Shown here: piece after piece, positions 15,001 through 29,000 of the stretch
How positions within the stretch are numbered: the first letter of the stretch is position 1
How the letters are laid out: the number at the start of each line of letters is the position of its first letter
Source: Siphonodentalium dalli
Lineage: Eukaryota; Mollusca; Scaphopoda; Gadilida; Siphonodentaliidae
Assembly (NCBI GenBank): GCA_032622095.1
Contig: CP136066.1
Span: forward strand, 47,276,911 to 47,340,910
Length of the DNA: 64,000 nucleotides
Reading direction: 5' to 3'
Notes under the pieces: generated by a model
Told to the model about the DNA's origin: nothing
Database searches by the model: none
What the model saw: the letters and a program-made list of their open reading frames with translations, nothing else
Position numbers and translations under genes: made by a program

Positions 15001-18000
15001 TCTCCCATATATATGTCAACCTCGAAATGTTCTGATCGCCTGTTCTCACATAGCAAGAAAGATAGCTGGATTTAGTTTCTATGGTAGTGCTGGCCGTTGT
15101 CAATATACTTCACAAAAATAATTTGGACAGGGTCGGACTTACATTTTTTGGTTAGGGTGGGGGCGAAATTTTCGCAATTTTATTTTTGCGATGATTTCAA
15201 CCATTTTTACTACCATGTATCTTTAGGACGTACTAATGATCCTCCTGAAAATCGGTTGAGAAATGTCCAAGTTACAGACCATCGAATATTATATTCATAC
15301 ATTGGCTGAGGAGAAAGTGGTTGTGAGCACAACTCCTCCTAAACGACGCAAATGAGCAGGATTTGGTTTATGTGAGCGTGTTACTCATAGAGAGAAGACG
15401 AACTGGTGCAATTTTTACCAAGATCCAAAAATATTTGTCCCTATTAGGGAGGGGGCAAAAATTGTAATTTTTTTGTCGTCTTCGATTCGAACCAAAATTG
15501 TTGTGAAGTATCTATAGGACGTTCTGGGAGTACTCCAGACAGAATTTTGTAAATCGGTTGAAAAATGTAGAAATTGTGGCCCATTAATTCTTATAAAGTT
15601 TACACAAGATACACTATGGATTTAAATTCCTACAACCAATCGTCACTTTTTTGGTGTCATTCGATGGAGAATTTCTAGTACTTCTAAATAATTACCTACT
15701 TACCGTATTATATTGATGGAAGCCAGAGATAATCGAAATGTATACACTGAACAGCATATATATAGGCCTACATAGTAGAATATTGCCACAATATCTTACT
15801 AAAACCCTACTATATAATAAAGGGGCATCAATTGCGAACACAATGCCGCAAAAATTAGCTCGATATCTCGAAAATTGGCCGAGATATGGTGACTTTTCTA
15901 CCCGCGTCACCTAATTCCGAGGTATGGGTGGGGGTCACACCAGAAGGTTCCAACTGAACACAGAAATGTCAAGAAACCGTACTATGGACATAACAATCAA
16001 TTCCGCGCGATTTCCTAATTATACTTCCATGTTTTACATGGAAGTATATTGTTTTTGTGATTTTTATTTTTCTCTATTATTATTATTCTTTATTCTTCTT
16101 AGCAATTTTATAATGAGCATAGCTCAGTCAATACAAGAGTTAGAAAGCTAAAACTTTGTATGTATATATATGTATACAAACTCTAGTGCTTAGGCCTATT
16201 GAGAATCATGTCCTCACTTGATTTGCAGAGTTATCTCCCTTTATGTGAACAATTGGTGTTTTCAGAACTCCGAAAATATAAGGAGTACAGCACTGAAATT
16301 TGGTCGATACATACATCTTGATATCCACTGAATCATGAGCACATCACAAACTCTGTCCGTCTTTCCTCTCCAGAGTTATCTCCCATATATATGTCAACCT
16401 CGAAATGTTCTGATCGCCTGTTCTCACATAGCAAGAAAGATAGCTGGATTTAGTTTCTATGGTAGTGCTGGCCGTTGTCAATATACTTCACAAAAATAAT
16501 TTGGACAGGGTCGGACTTACATTTTTTGGTTAGGGTGGGGGCGAAATTTTCGCAATTTTATTTTTGCGATGATTTCAACCATTTTTACTACCATGTATCT
16601 TTAGGACGTACTAATGATCCTCCTGAAAATCGGTTGAGAAATGTCCAAGTTACAGACCATCGAATATTATATTCATACATTGGCTGAGGAGAAAGTGGTT
16701 GTGAGCACAACTCCTCCTAAACGACGCAAATGAGCAGGATTTGGTTTATGTGAGCGTGTTACTCATAGAGAGAAGACGAACTGGTGCAATTTTTACCAAG
16801 ATCCAAAAATATTTGTCCCTATTAGGGAGGGGGCAAAAATTGTAATTTTTTTGTCGTCTTCGATTCGAACCAAAATTGTTGTGAAGTATCTATAGGACGT
16901 TCTGGGAGTACTCCAGACAGAATTTTGTAAATCGGTTGAAAAATGTAGAAATTGTGGCCCATTAATTCTTATAAAGTTTACACAAGATACACTATGGATT
17001 TAAATTCCTACAACCAATCGTCACTTTTTTGGTGTCATTCGATGGAGAATTTCTAGTACTTCTAAATAATTACCTACTTACCGTATTATATTGATGGAAG
17101 CCAGAGATAATCGAAATGTATACACTGAACAGCATATATATAGGCCTACATAGTAGAATATTGCCACAATATCTTACTAAAACCCTACTATATAATAAAG
17201 GGGCATCAATTGCGAACACAATGCCGCAAAAATTAGCTCGATATCTCGAAAATTGGCCGAGATATGGTGACTTTTCTACCCGCGTCACCTAATTCCGAGG
17301 TATGGGTGGGGGTCACACCAGAAGGTTCCAACTGAACACAGAAATGTCAAGAAACCGTACTATGGACATAACAATCAATTCCGCGCGATTTCCTAATTAT
17401 ACTTCCATGTTTTACATGGAAGTATATTGTTTTTGTGATTTTTATTTTTCTCTATTATTATTATTCTTTATTCTTCTTAGCAATTTTATAATGAGCATAG
17501 CTCAGTCAATACAAGAGTTAGAAAGCTAAAACTTTGTATGTATATATATGTATACAAACTCTAGTGCTTAGGCCTATTGAGAATCATGTCCTCACTTGAT
17601 TTGCAGAGTTATCTCCCTTTATGTGAACAATTGGTGTTTTCAGAACTCCGAAAATATAAGGAGTACAGCACTGAAATTTGGTCGATACATACATCTTGAT
17701 ATCCACTGAATCATGAGCACATCACAAACTCTGTCCGTCTTTCCTCTCCAGAGTTATCTCCCATATATATGTCAACCTCGAAATGTTCTGATCGCCTGTT
17801 CTCACATAGCAAGAAAGATAGCTGGATTTAGTTTCTATGGTAGTGCTGGCCGTTGTCAATATACTTCACAAAAATAATTTGGACAGGGTCGGACTTACAT
17901 TTTTTGGTTAGGGTGGGGGCGAAATTTTCGCAATTTTATTTTTGCGATGATTTCAACCATTTTTACTACCATGTATCTTTAGGACGTACTAATGATCCTC

Positions 18001-18050
18001 CTGAAAATCGGTTGAGAAATGTCCAAGTTACAGACCATCGAATATTATAT
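1..18050. repeat. Tandem array A, 1378-bp unit, about 13.1 copies
   Basis: A head-to-tail array whose landmarks recur every 1378 bp without exception (for example the hairpin at 862, 2240, 3618 and so on to 17398). The window opens in mid-unit (position 1 matches 1379), so the true left end lies outside. The right end is abrupt at about 18050, in mid-unit, where the sequence switches to family F. Each unit holds an (ATT)n tract, two diverged sub-repeats of about 300 bp (with motifs such as GTTATCTCCC and GGGTGGGGGC), a conserved terminal block, and a 29-nt hairpin. Short frames of 70-75 codons recur in every unit and are identical between copies, but they are interrupted, lack recognisable domains and follow only from DNA identity. 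I see no gene here. Copies appear essentially identical, which implies very recent amplification, strong homogenisation or assembler copying. Confidence 0.97.
862..890. repeat. Unit-junction hairpin of family A (first of 13)
   Basis: A perfect 13-bp stem, TATACTTCCATGT paired with ACATGGAAGTATA, around a TTT loop. It follows the conserved terminal block and precedes an AT-rich tail and an ATT microsatellite. It recurs at 862 + n x 1378 up to 17398. The equivalent place in families B, C and D carries a different sequence that still pairs, so the structure itself appears conserved. It may be a transposon end or replication signal; that role is inference. Confidence 0.9.
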
Positions 18051-18074
18051 AATTTGGCTAATGAAGGAGCATGG

Positions 18075-18187
18075 GAGAGGGTGAGACCATAACGGGGAGG
18101 CGACGAGACCACACCGGGTGGTGATACCATGTCGGGGTGGTGAGACCAGGCCGAGGGTGGTGAGACCAGGCTGACCGGTGGCGGATG
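18075..18187. repeat. G-rich minisatellite, roughly 20-bp monomer
   Basis: Four to five imperfect monomers based on GTGGTGAGACCAGGCCGAGG. They lie just right of the end of array A and just left of a long A tract. GC content is far above that of the surroundings. Antisense frames crossing it are low complexity. Confidence 0.75.
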
Positions 18188-18201
18188 TAAACGTCAGATT
18201 T

Positions 18202-18204
<3 letters not shown>

Positions 18205-18237
<33 letters not shown>
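18205..18237. repeat. Poly(A) tract, 33 nt
   Basis: An uninterrupted run of 33 adenines following the G-rich minisatellite. It could be the tail of a retroposed sequence read on the plus strand or a simple repeat. I see no flanking target-site duplication that would settle this. Confidence 0.9.
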
Positions 18238-18238
<1 letters not shown>

Positions 18239-19700
18239 AAGTCCAGCGGAATAATATTTTTATTGCGTGCTCCAGCTGGGAAGAGTGATTCGGACCGGAA
18301 TATACCATTTATCAGTTTTTTGTCCCAACTGTTACCGATCTACAGCATGGACAAGAAAATGACATATTTTTGGCGCCAATTCCAATGGGCTAATTGATGA
18401 GCAAGGTTAATGCAGGAGCGGGTATACTGGTATCTCACAGGTAGGCCCCCGAAGTTTGATAGCTCTACTATAACAGAAACCTGCCCAACAGCGAGCGAGG
18501 TTCGGTGGGTTCAGACTTTTTGCAAATTCCAACAAAAATCAAAGGGGGGAAATTGTCTAAAAAATGAAACATCGAGCTAAATTTTTTCTGAGTAGTGCAT
18601 ATGATAGATAGTATCCAAGCGCAACTTATTGATGTCTGCTTAATTGGCGCTAAGGTCGAAGGTTTACTCGTAGCGAGGCTTTATAATGTAAATAAGTTTT
18701 GTTAAGTGCTGTATCACTAACCTATTTCTCTCGCCAAATCCGACCGGGTTAATGAAGGAGCGAGCTAATGCAGGAGCAGGTACGTCGATATACTTCTGAT
18801 AATATCCGAAAGTTTGACCGCTCTACTATCAAAGCAACCTGACCAACGGAGAACTCGTGTTCAGGTGGGTTCAAATTGGCAAATTCCAACAAAAACCAAA
18901 AGTTGAAAAATACTTCAAAATATCAAATACGGAGTTACAATTTTGCTGATGAGCGGGTGTGATAGGGGGTATCAACGCCCAACTCTGGTGCAATTTCTTA
19001 AGTTTCATAGCAAAGGGTTTACTAGTGGCGACGCGATATAGCGTAATACGCACTACATGCAGATGAACACAGCCTGCCATAGATATATGGCAAAACTCGA
19101 AATTATCCAATATTCCTGTCAAATTCAAACAGGCTAATGAAGGAGCGAGTGAAATGCGCTAGCAGGTACATCGGTATACAATAGATACATCCTGGAAGTT
19201 TGACTGTCGTTGTTTAAAAGCAATCCGTTTAACAGAGAGCTTGCATCGGTGTGGGTCGAGGCTTTCGGCAAATTCCGTGACATGTACTATCTTTTAAAAT
19301 AAATGCGCAATGAGTTAATCAGGATTAAGTGCCCGATATTACATGCATTCACATGTTAATAGGAAAATACCACCGGATGACTGTATACACTAGGACATTT
19401 ATTAATATTAATATAATGCAGGGACAGGTACGTCGGTGTACTGTCAGATTGCCCTCAAATTTTGACCGCTCTGCTATAAAAGCAACCTGCCCAACGGAGA
19501 GCTCGGTTAGGAATGGTTCACACGTTTTGAAAAATTCCACCAAAACTCCATGGGAGTGGGGGGGGGTGGAATCTCGAATCCAGATAATGCAAAATTGACG
19601 AGTGGATGTGATGGGTAGTATCTATGTGCAACTTTAGTGCGATTTTCTAAGTTTTTGAGCAAACGACTATAGAATGTTGCACGGCCGTAGCATTATATTA

Positions 19701-20030
19701 ATGATATATATCTTAAGACTTTCATGGCTTACAGTGGTATGTAGTATTTCGCTTATGTAGTGTGAGAGTGTTTGTTATAAATTAGCAGCCAGGGTTGTGG
19801 CGTATTGCATAATATTAGTATCATTATAACAATCGTAACAAGAGACTAAGGGCAGTAATCGCCACGACAGTTTTAACAAATAAATCCGCATATATCATTA
19901 ATAATTACCAACAGGTCGAAATTCTGAACTTACAATCCATGTCTATGATCTTTTTCTCATTCATTTCTTTTAATTATTTAATATATAATTTCCATATAAT
20001 ATAAAGATTGTGTTCATTAAAAATTAAATA
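19701..20030. other. AT-rich interval, nothing recognised
   Basis: Between family F and array B1. No open frame, tRNA-like motif or clear repeat is visible beyond AT-rich simple stretches. Confidence 0.5.
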
Positions 20031-20078
20031 TTCCATGGAAGTATAAAATTTCTGGCATTTCAGAAATTTAAATCCTAG
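20031..20078. other. Left-edge module of array B1 (half-hairpin, palindrome, CTAG)
   Basis: This short block sits directly before the first (TTA)n tract of array B1. It starts with CCATGGAAGTATA, equivalent to the right arm of the unit hairpin. It continues with the palindrome AAATTTCTG/CAGAAATTT and ends in CTAG next to TTATTATT. The left edges at 43738-43802 and 48736-48802 follow the same order with a different inner palindrome. Hairpin plus CTRR is the 3' end of Helitron-type elements as known from that family; applying it here is inference. Confidence 0.6.
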
Positions 20079-23000
20079 TTATTATTTATTATTCTTAATA
20101 TATTTTAAAACCCTTATATCTCAGAAAGTTTAAAAGATAAAGCATTGAAATTTGGTAGGTATATGCACCATGCCAAGATGCGTGGTAATGAAACATTTAG
20201 GTTTGTGTCTTAACTTGCTTACCAGAGTTATGGCCCTTAAACAAATATTTTGGAAAAAGTTTGTGCGCAGATCTTCTCCTATAAGAAGTCAGGCAGCTGA
20301 ATTCGGTTCTCGTGATCGTGTTAACTAACGAAAGGGCACAAATCAGGGAAATTTTCACCAAGGTCCGAAAACAATTTGTCGACCTGGGGAGGGGTGCAAA
20401 ATTTGTCAATTTTTTTCTTGTCACCGATCCCAGCCATTTTTACTGTCGGATATATATACGACGTACTGATGCTACTCGTGAAAGAATTTTGTAAATCGGG
20501 TGAGAAATGACCAAGTTATAACACATCGAAAAATGTACTAATAAAGTCCATGTGTAGAAAGTGCTTGTGCGCAGATCTTCTCCTAGACGAAGCGCAACAG
20601 CTGGATTTGCTCTATGTGAGCGTCTTAAACATAGACAGAAGACCAAACCGGGAAATTTTTACAAAGGTCCGCTCAATTATTTTCTGGGCTAGGGGAGGGG
20701 CAAAATATGTCAATTTTTGTTTGTCGCCGATTTGAACCAAAATGGTTGTGAAGTATCTGTAGGATGTACTAAGTATTATCGTGCGTGAATTTTGTGAATC
20801 GGTTGACAAATGTAGAAATGGTGGCCCTTTCCTTTTTTTCAAGTTTACAGGGAAAGCACTATGAATTTATATTTCTTCAACCAATCGTGACGTGTTTGGT
20901 ATCATTCGATGGGGAATTTTTAGTTCTTTTAAACGATTATTCATTTGCTGCATTATGTCGAATGAGTCCGGAGATATTCAAAAAAGTATGAACCAGAAAA
21001 ATACATATTGGCCTACATAGTAAAATATCGGCGCAATACCTCACCAAAACCCTGGTAAATATTATAGGGGCATCAAATGCGAACACAATGCCGCAAAAAT
21101 TAGCTCGATATCTCGAAAATTGGCCGATATATGGCGACTTTTCTACACGCGTCTTCAAATTTCGAGGCATGGGTGGGGGTCACACCAGAACGTTCCAACT
21201 GAACACAGAAATGTCAATAAACCATACTATCGACATTCCAATCAATTCCGCGCGATTCCCTTATTATACTTCCATATTTTAATATGGAAGTATATTGTTA
21301 TTCAATTTTTTATTTTTCTCTATTATTATTATTATTATTTATTATTCTTAATATATTTTAAAACCCTTATATCTCAGAAAGTTTAAAAGATAAAGCATTG
21401 AAATTTGGTAGGTATATGCACCATGCCAAGATGCGTGGTAATGAAACATTTAGGTTTGTGTCTTAACTTGCTTACCAGAGTTATGGCCCTTAAACAAATA
21501 TTTTGGAAAAAGTTTGTGCGCAGATCTTCTCCTATAAGAAGTCAGGCAGCTGAATTCGGTTCTCGTGATCGTGTTAACTAACGAAAGGGCACAAATCAGG
21601 GAAATTTTCACCAAGGTCCGAAAACAATTTGTCGACCTGGGGAGGGGTGCAAAATTTGTCAATTTTTTTCTTGTCACCGATCCCAGCCATTTTTACTGTC
21701 GGATATATATACGACGTACTGATGCTACTCGTGAAAGAATTTTGTAAATCGGGTGAGAAATGACCAAGTTATAACACATCGAAAAATGTACTAATAAAGT
21801 CCATGTGTAGAAAGTGCTTGTGCGCAGATCTTCTCCTAGACGAAGCGCAACAGCTGGATTTGCTCTATGTGAGCGTCTTAAACATAGACAGAAGACCAAA
21901 CCGGGAAATTTTTACAAAGGTCCGCTCAATTATTTTCTGGGCTAGGGGAGGGGCAAAATATGTCAATTTTTGTTTGTCGCCGATTTGAACCAAAATGGTT
22001 GTGAAGTATCTGTAGGATGTACTAAGTATTATCGTGCGTGAATTTTGTGAATCGGTTGACAAATGTAGAAATGGTGGCCCTTTCCTTTTTTTCAAGTTTA
22101 CAGGGAAAGCACTATGAATTTATATTTCTTCAACCAATCGTGACGTGTTTGGTATCATTCGATGGGGAATTTTTAGTTCTTTTAAACGATTATTCATTTG
22201 CTGCATTATGTCGAATGAGTCCGGAGATATTCAAAAAAGTATGAACCAGAAAAATACATATTGGCCTACATAGTAAAATATCGGCGCAATACCTCACCAA
22301 AACCCTGGTAAATATTATAGGGGCATCAAATGCGAACACAATGCCGCAAAAATTAGCTCGATATCTCGAAAATTGGCCGATATATGGCGACTTTTCTACA
22401 CGCGTCTTCAAATTTCGAGGCATGGGTGGGGGTCACACCAGAACGTTCCAACTGAACACAGAAATGTCAATAAACCATACTATCGACATTCCAATCAATT
22501 CCGCGCGATTCCCTTATTATACTTCCATATTTTAATATGGAAGTATATTGTTATTCAATTTTTTATTTTTCTCTATTATTATTATTATTATTTATTATTC
22601 TTAATATATTTTAAAACCCTTATATCTCAGAAAGTTTAAAAGATAAAGCATTGAAATTTGGTAGGTATATGCACCATGCCAAGATGCGTGGTAATGAAAC
22701 ATTTAGGTTTGTGTCTTAACTTGCTTACCAGAGTTATGGCCCTTAAACAAATATTTTGGAAAAAGTTTGTGCGCAGATCTTCTCCTATAAGAAGTCAGGC
22801 AGCTGAATTCGGTTCTCGTGATCGTGTTAACTAACGAAAGGGCACAAATCAGGGAAATTTTCACCAAGGTCCGAAAACAATTTGTCGACCTGGGGAGGGG
22901 TGCAAAATTTGTCAATTTTTTTCTTGTCACCGATCCCAGCCATTTTTACTGTCGGATATATATACGACGTACTGATGCTACTCGTGAAAGAATTTTGTAA

Positions 23001-26000
23001 ATCGGGTGAGAAATGACCAAGTTATAACACATCGAAAAATGTACTAATAAAGTCCATGTGTAGAAAGTGCTTGTGCGCAGATCTTCTCCTAGACGAAGCG
23101 CAACAGCTGGATTTGCTCTATGTGAGCGTCTTAAACATAGACAGAAGACCAAACCGGGAAATTTTTACAAAGGTCCGCTCAATTATTTTCTGGGCTAGGG
23201 GAGGGGCAAAATATGTCAATTTTTTTTTGTCGCCGATTTGAACCAAAATGGTTGTGAAGTATCTGTAGGATGTACTAAGTATTATCGTGCGTGAATTTTG
23301 TGAATCGGTTGACAAATGTAGAAATGGTGGCCCTTTCCTTTTTTTCAAGTTTACAGGGAAAGCACTATGAATTTATATTTCTTCAACCAATCGTGACGTG
23401 TTTGGTATCATTCGATGGGGAATTTTTAGTTCTTTTAAACGATTATTCATTTGCTGCATTATGTCGAATGAGTCCGGAGATATTCAAAAAAGTATGAACC
23501 AGAAAAATACATATTGGCCTACATAGTAAAATATCGGCGCAATACCTCACCAAAACCCTGGTAAATATTATAGGGGCATCAAATGCGAACACAATGCCGC
23601 AAAAATTAGCTCGATATCTCGAAAATTGGCCGATATATGGCGACTTTTCTACACGCGTCTTCAAATTTCGAGGCATGGGTGGGGGTCACACCAGAACGTT
23701 CCAACTGAACACAGAAATGTCAATAAACCATACTATCGACATTCCAATCAATTCCGCGCGATTCCCTTATTATACTTCCATATTTTAATATGGAAGTATA
23801 TTGTTATTCAATTTTTTATTTTTCTCTATTATTATTATTATTATTTATTATTCTTAATATATTTTAAAACCCTTATATCTCAGAAAGTTTAAAAGATAAA
23901 GCATTGAAATTTGGTAGGTATATGCACCATGCCAAGATGCGTGGTAATGAAACATTTAGGTTTGTGTCTTAACTTGCTTACCAGAGTTATGGCCCTTAAA
24001 CAAATATTTTGGAAAAAGTTTGTGCGCAGATCTTCTCCTATAAGAAGTCAGGCAGCTGAATTCGGTTCTCGTGATCGTGTTAACTAACGAAAGGGCACAA
24101 ATCAGGGAAATTTTCACCAAGGTCCGAAAACAATTTGTCGACCTGGGGAGGGGTGCAAAATTTGTCAATTTTTTTCTTGTCACCGATCCCAGCCATTTTT
24201 ACTGTCGGATATATATACGACGTACTGATGCTACTCGTGAAAGAATTTTGTAAATCGGGTGAGAAATGACCAAGTTATAACACATCGAAAAATGTACTAA
24301 TAAAGTCCATGTGTAGAAAGTGCTTGTGCGCAGATCTTCTCCTAGACGAAGCGCAACAGCTGGATTTGCTCTATGTGAGCGTCTTAAACATAGACAGAAG
24401 ACCAAACCGGGAAATTTTTACAAAGGTCCGCTCAATTATTTTCTGGGCTAGGGGAGGGGCAAAATATGTCAATTTTTGTTTGTCGCCGATTTGAACCAAA
24501 ATGGTTGTGAAGTATCTGTAGGATGTACTAAGTATTATCGTGCGTGAATTTTGTGAATCGGTTGACAAATGTAGAAATGGTGGCCCTTTCCTTTTTTTCA
24601 AGTTTACAGGGAAAGCACTATGAATTTATATTTCTTCAACCAATCGTGACGTGTTTGGTATCATTCGATGGGGAATTTTTAGTTCTTTTAAACGATTATT
24701 CATTTGCTGCATTATGTCGAATGAGTCCGGAGATATTCAAAAAAGTATGAACCAGAAAAATACATATTGGCCTACATAGTAAAATATCGGCGCAATACCT
24801 CACCAAAACCCTGGTAAATATTATAGGGGCATCAAATGCGAACACAATGCCGCAAAAATTAGCTCGATATCTCGAAAATTGGCCGATATATGGCGACTTT
24901 TCTACACGCGTCTTCAAATTTCGAGGCATGGGTGGGGGTCACACCAGAACGTTCCAACTGAACACAGAAATGTCAATAAACCATACTATCGACATTCCAA
25001 TCAATTCCGCGCGATTCCCTTATTATACTTCCATATTTTAATATGGAAGTATATTGTTATTCAATTTTTTATTTTTCTCTATTATTATTATTATTATTTA
25101 TTATTCTTAATATATTTTAAAACCCTTATATCTCAGAAAGTTTAAAAGATAAAGCATTGAAATTTGGTAGGTATATGCACCATGCCAAGATGCGTGGTAA
25201 TGAAACATTTAGGTTTGTGTCTTAACTTGCTTACCAGAGTTATGGCCCTTAAACAAATATTTTGGAAAAAGTTTGTGCGCAGATCTTCTCCTATAAGAAG
25301 TCAGGCAGCTGAATTCGGTTCTCGTGATCGTGTTAACTAACGAAAGGGCACAAATCAGGGAAATTTTCACCAAGGTCCGAAAACAATTTGTCGACCTGGG
25401 GAGGGGTGCAAAATTTGTCAATTTTTTTCTTGTCACCGATCCCAGCCATTTTTACTGTCGGATATATATACGACGTACTGATGCTACTCGTGAAAGAATT
25501 TTGTAAATCGGGTGAGAAATGACCAAGTTATAACACATCGAAAAATGTACTAATAAAGTCCATGTGTAGAAAGTGCTTGTGCGCAGATCTTCTCCTAGAC
25601 GAAGCGCAACAGCTGGATTTGCTCTATGTGAGCGTCTTAAACATAGACAGAAGACCAAACCGGGAAATTTTTACAAAGGTCCGCTCAATTATTTTCTGGG
25701 CTAGGGGAGGGGCAAAATATGTCAATTTTTGTTTGTCGCCGATTTGAACCAAAATGGTTGTGAAGTATCTGTAGGATGTACTAAGTATTATCGTGCGTGA
25801 ATTTTGTGAATCGGTTGACAAATGTAGAAATGGTGGCCCTTTCCTTTTTTTCAAGTTTACAGGGAAAGCACTATGAATTTATATTTCTTCAACCAATCGT
25901 GACGTGTTTGGTATCATTCGATGGGGAATTTTTAGTTCTTTTAAACGATTATTCATTTGCTGCATTATGTCGAATGAGTCCGGAGATATTCAAAAAAGTA

Positions 26001-29000
26001 TGAACCAGAAAAATACATATTGGCCTACATAGTAAAATATCGGCGCAATACCTCACCAAAACCCTGGTAAATATTATAGGGGCATCAAATGCGAACACAA
26101 TGCCGCAAAAATTAGCTCGATATCTCGAAAATTGGCCGATATATGGCGACTTTTCTACACGCGTCTTCAAATTTCGAGGCATGGGTGGGGGTCACACCAG
26201 AACGTTCCAACTGAACACAGAAATGTCAATAAACCATACTATCGACATTCCAATCAATTCCGCGCGATTCCCTTATTATACTTCCATATTTTAATATGGA
26301 AGTATATTGTTATTCAATTTTTTATTTTTCTCTATTATTATTATTATTATTTATTATTCTTAATATATTTTAAAACCCTTATATCTCAGAAAGTTTAAAA
26401 GATAAAGCATTGAAATTTGGTAGGTATATGCACCATGCCAAGATGCGTGGTAATGAAACATTTAGGTTTGTGTCTTAACTTGCTTACCAGAGTTATGGCC
26501 CTTAAACAAATATTTTGGAAAAAGTTTGTGCGCAGATCTTCTCCTATAAGAAGTCAGGCAGCTGAATTCGGTTCTCGTGATCGTGTTAACTAACGAAAGG
26601 GCACAAATCAGGGAAATTTTCACCAAGGTCCGAAAACAATTTGTCGACCTGGGGAGGGGTGCAAAATTTGTCAATTTTTTTCTTGTCACCGATCCCAGCC
26701 ATTTTTACTGTCGGATATATATACGACGTACTGATGCTACTCGTGAAAGAATTTTGTAAATCGGGTGAGAAATGACCAAGTTATAACACATCGAAAAATG
26801 TACTAATAAAGTCCATGTGTAGAAAGTGCTTGTGCGCAGATCTTCTCCTAGACGAAGCGCAACAGCTGGATTTGCTCTATGTGAGCGTCTTAAACATAGA
26901 CAGAAGACCAAACCGGGAAATTTTTACAAAGGTCCGCTCAATTATTTTCTGGGCTAGGGGAGGGGCAAAATATGTCAATTTTTGTTTGTCGCCGATTTGA
27001 ACCAAAATGGTTGTGAAGTATCTGTAGGATGTACTAAGTATTATCGTGCGTGAATTTTGTGAATCGGTTGACAAATGTAGAAATGGTGGCCCTTTCCTTT
27101 TTTTCAAGTTTACAGGGAAAGCACTATGAATTTCTTCAACCAATCGTGACGTGTTTGGTATCATTCGATGGGGAATTTTTAGTTCTTTTAAACGATTATT
27201 CATTTGCTGCATTATGTCGAATGAGTCCGGAGATATTCAAAAAAGTATGAACCAGAAAAATACATATTGGCCTACATAGTAAAATATCGGCGCAATACCT
27301 CACCAAAACCCTGGTAAATATTATAGGGGCATCAAATGCGAACACAATGCCGCAAAAATTAGCTCGATATCTCGAAAATTGGCCGATATATGGCGACTTT
27401 TCTACACGCGTCTTCAAATTTCGAGGCATGGGTGGGGGTCACACCAGAACGTTCCAACTGAACACAGAAATGTCAATAAACCATACTATCGACATTCCAA
27501 TCAATTCCGCGCGATTCCCTTATTATACTTCCATATTTTAATATGGAAGTATATTGTTATTCAATTTTTTATTTTTCTCTATTATTATTATTATTATTTA
27601 TTATTCTTAATATATTTTAAAACCCTTATATCTCAGAAAGTTTAAAAGATAAAGCATTGAAATTTGGTAGGTATATGCACCATGCCAAGATGCGTGGTAA
27701 TGAAACATTTAGGTTTGTGTCTTAACTTGCTTACCAGAGTTATGGCCCTTAAACAAATATTTTGGAAAAAGTTTGTGCGCAGATCTTCTCCTATAAGAAG
27801 TCAGGCAGCTGAATTCGGTTCTCGTGATCGTGTTAACTAACGAAAGGGCACAAATCAGGGAAATTTTCACCAAGGTCCGAAAACAATTTGTCGACCTGGG
27901 GAGGGGTGCAAAATTTGTCAATTTTTTTCTTGTCACCGATCCCAGCCATTTTTACTGTCGGATATATATACGACGTACTGATGCTACTCGTGAAAGAATT
28001 TTGTAAATCGGGTGAGAAATGACCAAGTTATAACACATCGAAAAATGTACTAATAAAGTCCATGTGTAGAAAGTGCTTGTGCGCAGATCTTCTCCTAGAC
28101 GAAGCGCAACAGCTGGATTTGCTCTATGTGAGCGTCTTAAACATAGACAGAAGACCAAACCGGGAAATTTTTACAAAGGTCCGCTCAATTATTTTCTGGG
28201 CTAGGGGAGGGGCAAAATATGTCAATTTTTGTTTGTCGCCGATTTGAACCAAAATGGTTGTGAAGTATCTGTAGGATGTACTAAGTATTATCGTGCGTGA
28301 ATTTTGTGAATCGGTTGACAAATGTAGAAATGGTGGCCCTTTCCTTTTTTTCAAGTTTACAGGGAAAGCACTATGAATTTATATTTCTTCAACCAATCGT
28401 GACGTGTTTGGTATCATTCGATGGGGAATTTTTAGTTCTTTTAAACGATTATTCATTTGCTGCATTATGTCGAATGAGTCCGGAGATATTCAAAAAAGTA
28501 TGAACCAGAAAAATACATATTGGCCTACATAGTAAAATATCGGCGCAATACCTCACCAAAACCCTGGTAAATATTATAGGGGCATCAAATGCGAACACAA
28601 TGCCGCAAAAATTAGCTCGATATCTCGAAAATTGGCCGATATATGGCGACTTTTCTACACGCGTCTTCAAATTTCGAGGCATGGGTGGGGGTCACACCAG
28701 AACGTTCCAACTGAACACAGAAATGTCAATAAACCATACTATCGACATTCCAATCAATTCCGCGCGATTCCCTTATTATACTTCCATATTTTAATATGGA
28801 AGTATATTGTTATTCAATTTTTTATTTTTCTCTATTATTATTATTATTATTTATTATTCTTAATATATTTTAAAACCCTTATATCTCAGAAAGTTTAAAA
28901 GATAAAGCATTGAAATTTGGTAGGTATATGCACCATGCCAAGATGCGTGGTAATGAAACATTTAGGTTTGTGTCTTAACTTGCTTACCAGAGTTATGGCC

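Larger units (their letters stand above)
18051..19700. repeat. Degenerate repeat family F, first cluster (about 4 partial copies)
   Basis: Diverged head-to-tail copies of a unit of about 370 bp. Each begins near GGCTAATGAAGGAGC, continues with GCAGGAGCAGGTACGTCGGTA, then a block reading roughly CAACCTGCCCAACGGAGAG and one reading GGGTTCAGACTT. Unit starts are visible near 18390, 18749, 19132 and (partial) 19420. The same family recurs near 41850-43130 and 47700-48480. No coding potential is visible. Divergence is much higher than in the neighbouring arrays A and B, so this cluster is older. Confidence 0.75.

Noticed and set aside
13-16000. Ribosomal RNA or histone cluster as the reason for tandem repetition
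   Set aside because: No rRNA-like conserved core, no histone frames and no histone 3' stem-loop; units are AT-rich and non-coding.
534-17529. Recurrent 70-75-codon frames in every A unit (and 60-111 codons in B, C and D units) as small conserved genes
   Set aside because: They are identical because the DNA is identical. They occur on both strands over the same sequence, have no recognisable domain, and change when single bases change between families.
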